Source: Theobroma cacao
Lineage: Eukaryota > Streptophyta > Magnoliopsida > Malvales > Malvaceae
Direction: 5' to 3'
Length of the DNA stretch: 64,000 bases
NCBI RefSeq assembly: GCF_000208745.1
Contig: NC_030856.1
Coordinates: 15,650,099-15,714,098, forward strand
The position numbers and the translations under genes are program-made. The notes under the pieces were generated by a model. That model was not told the origin of the DNA. It made no database searches and saw only the letters and a program-made list of their open reading frames with translations. Below, one piece after another: positions 59,563-64,000 of this stretch. Positions within the stretch are counted from its first letter, which is position 1. The number at the start of each line of letters is the position of its first letter.

Positions 59563-60639
59563 TCTCTTTCTTCGAACAGCTTCTTCTTTTCTTTTACATT
59601 GCTTCCAACCTCAATGGAAGCTTGATATGAACCTCCATAACCTCCCTCAAAATAGCTCCACTTTTCATGCTTTTGGTGTACCCTTTCATAAATCCTTGTG
59701 CTCTTCCACTATCTCTTTTTAAAACCCTTGAAAAATCTTATTTCCATACTCTCTCTCACTAGTTAGGTGTTTTAGAGAGAGAAAAATGAAGCTTTATTAA
59801 TAGGTTGAAAGTTTTTGGAAAGAATTTCAAGCACAAAGCTACCAAGGTGAGTAGTCAACTAGAATTGATTTTTAGTGTTGAAAATGATTAGTGTTTAGAC
59901 TTGTGGGTGTTTTGGTAGTTGAGGTTGGAAATTCACTTTGGAGTGATTAGGATAGTGAAAATGGATAGCCATTTAATGGCACTTGGAAACTAGTAGGTGG
60001 TAGCTTGTAGAACTTGTAATTATGAGAATTAAGTTAATTGTGATGTTAATGTAATGATAGGTTCCAACGAAGCCCCACCGTCCCATTTAGACCATTAGGG
60101 AAGTTAGAATCGACTAAAGGTTCAACGAAATACCAGTGAGTAGAATTGCATTTCGAACTTATTTTGGGAATACGAATGTGTTTGCACAAGATATTTGAAT
60201 GATTTTATCCAACTTTTCTTTGCAAATGTGTGCCACGGAACAAGCCTTGATTAAATGTTTTTGATATTGTGAAATGTGAGATGTGTATAAGGATGAATCT
60301 GTACGCTTTATATTATGTTGGTAGGTGTGTATATATCTTATGAATATGTGCTGTGTATTGATGAATGATGTTGGGTGGTGATGTTGAAGTGTGCGAGTAG
60401 GGAGTGCACACAAGATGATGATGGAGTGTGCGAGTAGGGAGTGCACACATGATGATGATGTATGTATATATAATTGTGTGTGTTATAGAAAGCTCATGAA
60501 TATGGTTTATGGTTGTAATGCATGTTAAATTTGGCATAATGAATCTTGAGAATTTCCCATTTTCTTGCAAATTGATTTTTATGGCAACACCAAATGGACT
60601 TTTAGTGCAAAGGAGGTCCATTTTACACTTAAGTGCCCT

Positions 60640-60985
60640 GTTTCTCGCTGCAGCAAGAAACGTTATGTTTTGGCAGCTAACAACTCGCTGCAGCGAGAAT
60701 AAATATCGCTGCAACAAGAAACTCTTAGATTTTGATGCAGTGCTTTTACTTCGGTGAGGATTTTGACCATATTCTCGTCCGAACTGGGAAAAGTGGTAAA
60801 CATCAAAGTTTTAGCCCTGTCTCTTATCTTTCTAATGGTTTAAAAATCAGATCAATTAAATTTCTTTAGCGGGAGATATAATAGCAAAACTAAAACATAT
60901 GCAAACTAACATTGTTTCTCGCTACAGAGAGAAATTTTCTCTTTTGGTCGCCTGAATCTCGCTGCAGCGAGAATGAACTTCACTG
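60640..60985 (+). repeat. Palindrome cluster with CGCTGCAGCG core
   Basis: Six dyads, with exact cores at 60,686-60,695 and 60,960-60,969. The full 18-bp form is broken by one or two bases in the others (for example CGCTGCAGCA near 60,647). Confidence 0.7.
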
Positions 60986-61700
60986 TAGTGAGAAACTTGT
61001 TGCCATGTTTGCTACCTTTCTTGATTTTGACATATTTTTCACCCATTTAACTTTATGGATTGATCTTGGGTTTTTGCAACACTATGAGGTTATTAATTGA
61101 AGTTTGAAATGAGAGGTTTTTAGTAATAAACTAAATCAATTGCATTGTTTTTGAAACAAGGGCATCATGATTTCTAAATTCTTCCTTCTCATTTGCTTGT
61201 TCCCTTTTTATGTTCACTCACTGAGCTTATACTCACCGTTTTCAACTTCATGTTTTCAGATCAAGAGGCAACCGGTAACTAGGACAAGGTGTCGTCGTAG
61301 ACTTGTATCCATCTTTTGGTAGGTATCAATGGCATTCAGGAGCTGCACCTTCACTATGGTTGCTCCGCTGGAAGTCTAGAGTCCTTTTTGTTGAACACAC
61401 ATGCCCTAATGTAAATTGTTAAGATGTGTATATGTCTTAAGCAATAGATGTTTATATTGTTTAATGTTGCCACTATGTAATGGCACGAATGATATTATTT
61501 TGAATCATATAAATGTGAATATATGGTTTCGATAGAAAAGTTTTGACATACGTGTTAGTAAGAACTTTGAAATACAGTGGTAAGAACGAATGATGAAATC
61601 GATGAATGGAGTCACATAGATAGCTTGCTTGGGCTTAGTGGGCTATGTCCATTGGGCCCATGCGCTGGTCTTGGCCCAAGAATTGGGTCGTGACACATTG

Positions 61701-63355
61701 GATCATTATTGAGCTCAACATAAAGGAGCACATACGATAATGGTAATAAGGGGCACACTTTGGCTAGGATGAATAGTGATTATTATGATTCACTTGAGGT
61801 TTATAAATCTAAGTATTGAGAGAGGTGTAAACAAATACCCATGTGCACAGAGGCAAGTGCACTGTGTTAACTGAGCTTGCCATGCCCATATATAAATGGT
61901 GTTGAGCCTCTAAGATATATTATACTTATATATGTGTTGAACATGTGTATAGTAGCTTAGATGGAACTAGATTTTATTTCAATTAAGTGACTATGAAATC
62001 CCAAGATTTGATTAGAACTATTATGGTTTATAGTTATAAGTACATGAATTAGCCCAAGGGTGAAAATCAGTGATTGTTATAAATGATGTGTGGTCATCAA
62101 GTAAAAGGCTAGTAAACAAATATGCTCTAAGGATGAGCTTGATATACAAATCGCTTTGAAGGTTAGTTTAAGAGTCTATTTGGATCGGTATGCAACCTAT
62201 GACGTAAATGATTAGTCTTGAATTTGACTTCTCCAAAGGTAAAGGATTTAGAAAATGTTGATTTTTGGAAAAGCTTTAAGAGGGAGCTTCTACATCATAA
62301 GTTTAAGAAATTTCGATCTTATGACCACAAAGGTGAGGTACAATAATTAAATGAATTGTCCACCTTACCATGTCATTGGTTAAGGATTGATGAGTAAAGT
62401 TAAGATCGCAACGCGAGGTGATGTGCACTTTGGTATTTAAGTACCTAAGAGATACTTGGAGACTATTACTTAATCAAGTTTGCAGTAAATGTTATAACAA
62501 AGGTATATAATTAAGAATTCATCATATAATATGGAAAAGATGTTTTCAAGTAAGACTTATTTGATTGATAACAAGTATTGGGAGAAAACATAAGATTAAA
62601 GGTATTGACTGGGCCTAGTGTATGTGATAAGTAAAAAAATATAACGGTTATGGAAATTGTGGTATGGGCTTAAAAGAAGGCTATATGGTTGGGAATGATT
62701 AATGTAGCAGCCCTAAAGGTAGGAGAATTGCTTTGACAAGTAAATTTCCAGTAGTTGCACTGCCATAACGCTAATTGTCCAGCGCCACAGCAATAGGGAC
62801 ACCTCATGTCCAAAAGGCATGACCAAGTTCTGAATGGCATAAAGATGAATTTACAAGTTGACTTCTGGTTATTGGACTTGATGTTGAGCTTAGTTAATTG
62901 GAGTTCTAACTGTTTTGAAGAATGTTCATATGAATGAATTGAAAGGTTTCTTATTTCCTTATAGATGAGCACGTGATTAAAAAAAAAGATGAAAAGTTCT
63001 TGAGATGAGTTACAATGTGGAGTATTAAGATGAACACTATGTTGACTAAAGATGAATCTAAAGAAGTAAAAGGATGACAATATCAAGTGAGGAAATTTTG
63101 AATGAAGAATTATAAGGTTGGCATAACAAATGAGCTAATTTATGGTACCGTTAGGAGCATTTGCAATTTTATTTTGATATAGTTGAAAGAAAAGATTAGT
63201 AATAAGACAAGGCCAATAATGTGGCGTACTAAAAACCTATGGATTGAAATTAAGGTATGAATAGCTGAGAATACATTCAAATATCTAGGAGGATAAGAGT
63301 GTGTTTTTAAAGTGAATGACCTTAAGGGACTAATGAACAAATAAGTAACTAAGTG
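61701..63355 (+). mobile_element. Non-coding internal region of the B-type element
   Basis: It continues the internal region that starts after the primer site at 58,759 and is resumed after the solo LTR. There are no coding motifs on either strand; the minus-strand open frame at 62,670-63,086 has no recognised domain. It matches, in reverse, 15,917-17,363 (for example gtgcactgtgttaa with the gggcatggcaagc region) and 31,850-31,905. It therefore belongs to the same non-coding family on the opposite strand. It ends at an inserted D-type LTR. Confidence 0.6.
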
Positions 63356-64000
63356 TGTCACGACTCAGAACTCCCATCAGGCCCGTGACAACTGTCGCGA
63401 CGTCTCGATAGGCACTCATTACCCTGAATGCCGATCGAAACCCCACAAGGCTTAGAATCAGCTTTCGCATCTCCCCGGTGAGCGACAGTTATTAAATCTC
63501 ACATTTCAAGAAAATCATAAGTCGTTTCCAAATCAAAACAATAAAATATTATTTTTTTTGGCTCACAAGGACATTTTCATCATTTTTCTTCAAAAATACC
63601 GAAACCTTCCAAAAACATGGTGTAAAAGATAAATATGTTCATACATACTTTAAATCAGATAACTGAAGTATAAAATTACTTTTACAGTGACACGTGGGCG
63701 CCCAACTGACCAAGAAGGTGTAGGGCTACGAACACTTATTTTCTAGGATGCAACTCCGAGATTAATTCTTGTCTTAATCAACTATCAACAAACTGTCTTA
63801 AGCCTGAAAAATGGAAAGGAAAAGGGGTGAGATTATGATTACATAATCCCAGTGAGTAAACAGACACCATCTAAACTATCTAAAGGTGAGTAAATGGAGA
63901 CGAATTAAAATATTCTTTTCCAATATATGTTTCATAACATGAATATTCAGTTTACTCAATTAATCAACATGGCTTATATATCTCACAAAACTTGGCTCCT
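63356..64000 (-). mobile_element. D-type LTR, cut by the window edge
   Basis: TGTCACGACTCAGAAC begins the terminal part. The reverse complement matches the end of the LTR at 51,275-54,389, including CGAGACGTCGCG and GGCCCGTGACAACT-like phrases and the CTCACCCC acceptor region (63,826 on). The left flank is aagtg; the right end is outside the window. Confidence 0.8.

Larger units (their letters stand above)
59167..61695 (+). mobile_element. Solo LTR, A-type
   Basis: It starts TTTGAGACTTTGACC (TGTGAGAC with one change) and ends GTCGTGACA, with a perfect duplication cattg (59,162-59,166 and 61,696-61,700). TATA box at 59,554 and putative intron 2 at 60,136-61,259. Of all A copies it is most like the LTRs of the gypsy element at 17,364. 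Confidence 0.95.

Noticed and set aside
62670..63086. 138-codon minus-strand open frame as a gene
   Set aside because: Located in the non-coding interior family, without domain or conserved counterpart in the sister interiors.

Overview
The window is plant nuclear DNA, most likely a eudicot. It is AT-rich and consists almost entirely of LTR retrotransposons inserted into one another. I find no host protein gene, no rRNA or tRNA gene and no bacterial-style signal. The only recognisable coding DNA is decayed retroelement gag and pol. The species cannot be named from this sequence.

Layout. At 1-13,112 are a plus-strand solo LTR (249-3,868, perfect 5-bp duplication), unassigned DNA, and minus-strand LTRs interrupted by another LTR and by a Tat/Athila-type LTR piece. 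At 13,113-17,363 is the 3' part of a minus-strand non-coding element (LTR, polypurine tract, internal DNA). At 17,364-26,597 is a chromovirus-type Ty3/gypsy element with 5' LTR, primer site, broken gag and pol with a C-terminal chromodomain-like segment, and a 3' LTR cut short. At 26,598-32,689 are minus-strand LTRs and a non-coding internal region. At 32,690-36,681 a plus-strand LTR abuts an Athila-like protease relic and an integrase-tail relic. At 36,682-54,662 is a minus-strand Ty1/copia-related element that shows gag but no pol. It was split by three solo LTRs with perfect target duplications (37,906-40,573; 42,699-50,491; 51,275-54,389). The middle one was itself hit twice by antisense LTRs of its own family. 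At 54,663-63,355 is a 4.1-kb LTR with a perfect primer site, a 23-codon gag relic and non-coding internal DNA, split by another solo LTR (59,167-61,695). A minus-strand LTR begins at 63,356 and runs off the window.

LTR families used here, named by their first bases: A, TGTGAGAC; B, TGTAACACC/TGTAATACC/TGTGATACC; C, TGTAGTACC; D, TGTCAAGCC. A, C and some B copies share the same last ~1 kb, ending near GTCGTGACA, although their starts differ, so the LTRs are mosaics.

The most interesting signal is inside the LTRs. In A and C copies on both strands, the TATA box sits at a fixed offset from the LTR start. It is followed by two donor/acceptor pairs that look like introns (about 215-240 bp and about 1.0-1.1 kb). 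The putative second intron holds a GTGCAC-rich tandem repeat and a cluster of near-perfect 18-bp palindromes with CGCTGCAGCG at the centre. Together with self-nesting antisense insertions that make kilobase inverted repeats, this suggests LTRs with spliced leaders and silencing-prone structure. All of this was read by eye; no alignment or database search was run.
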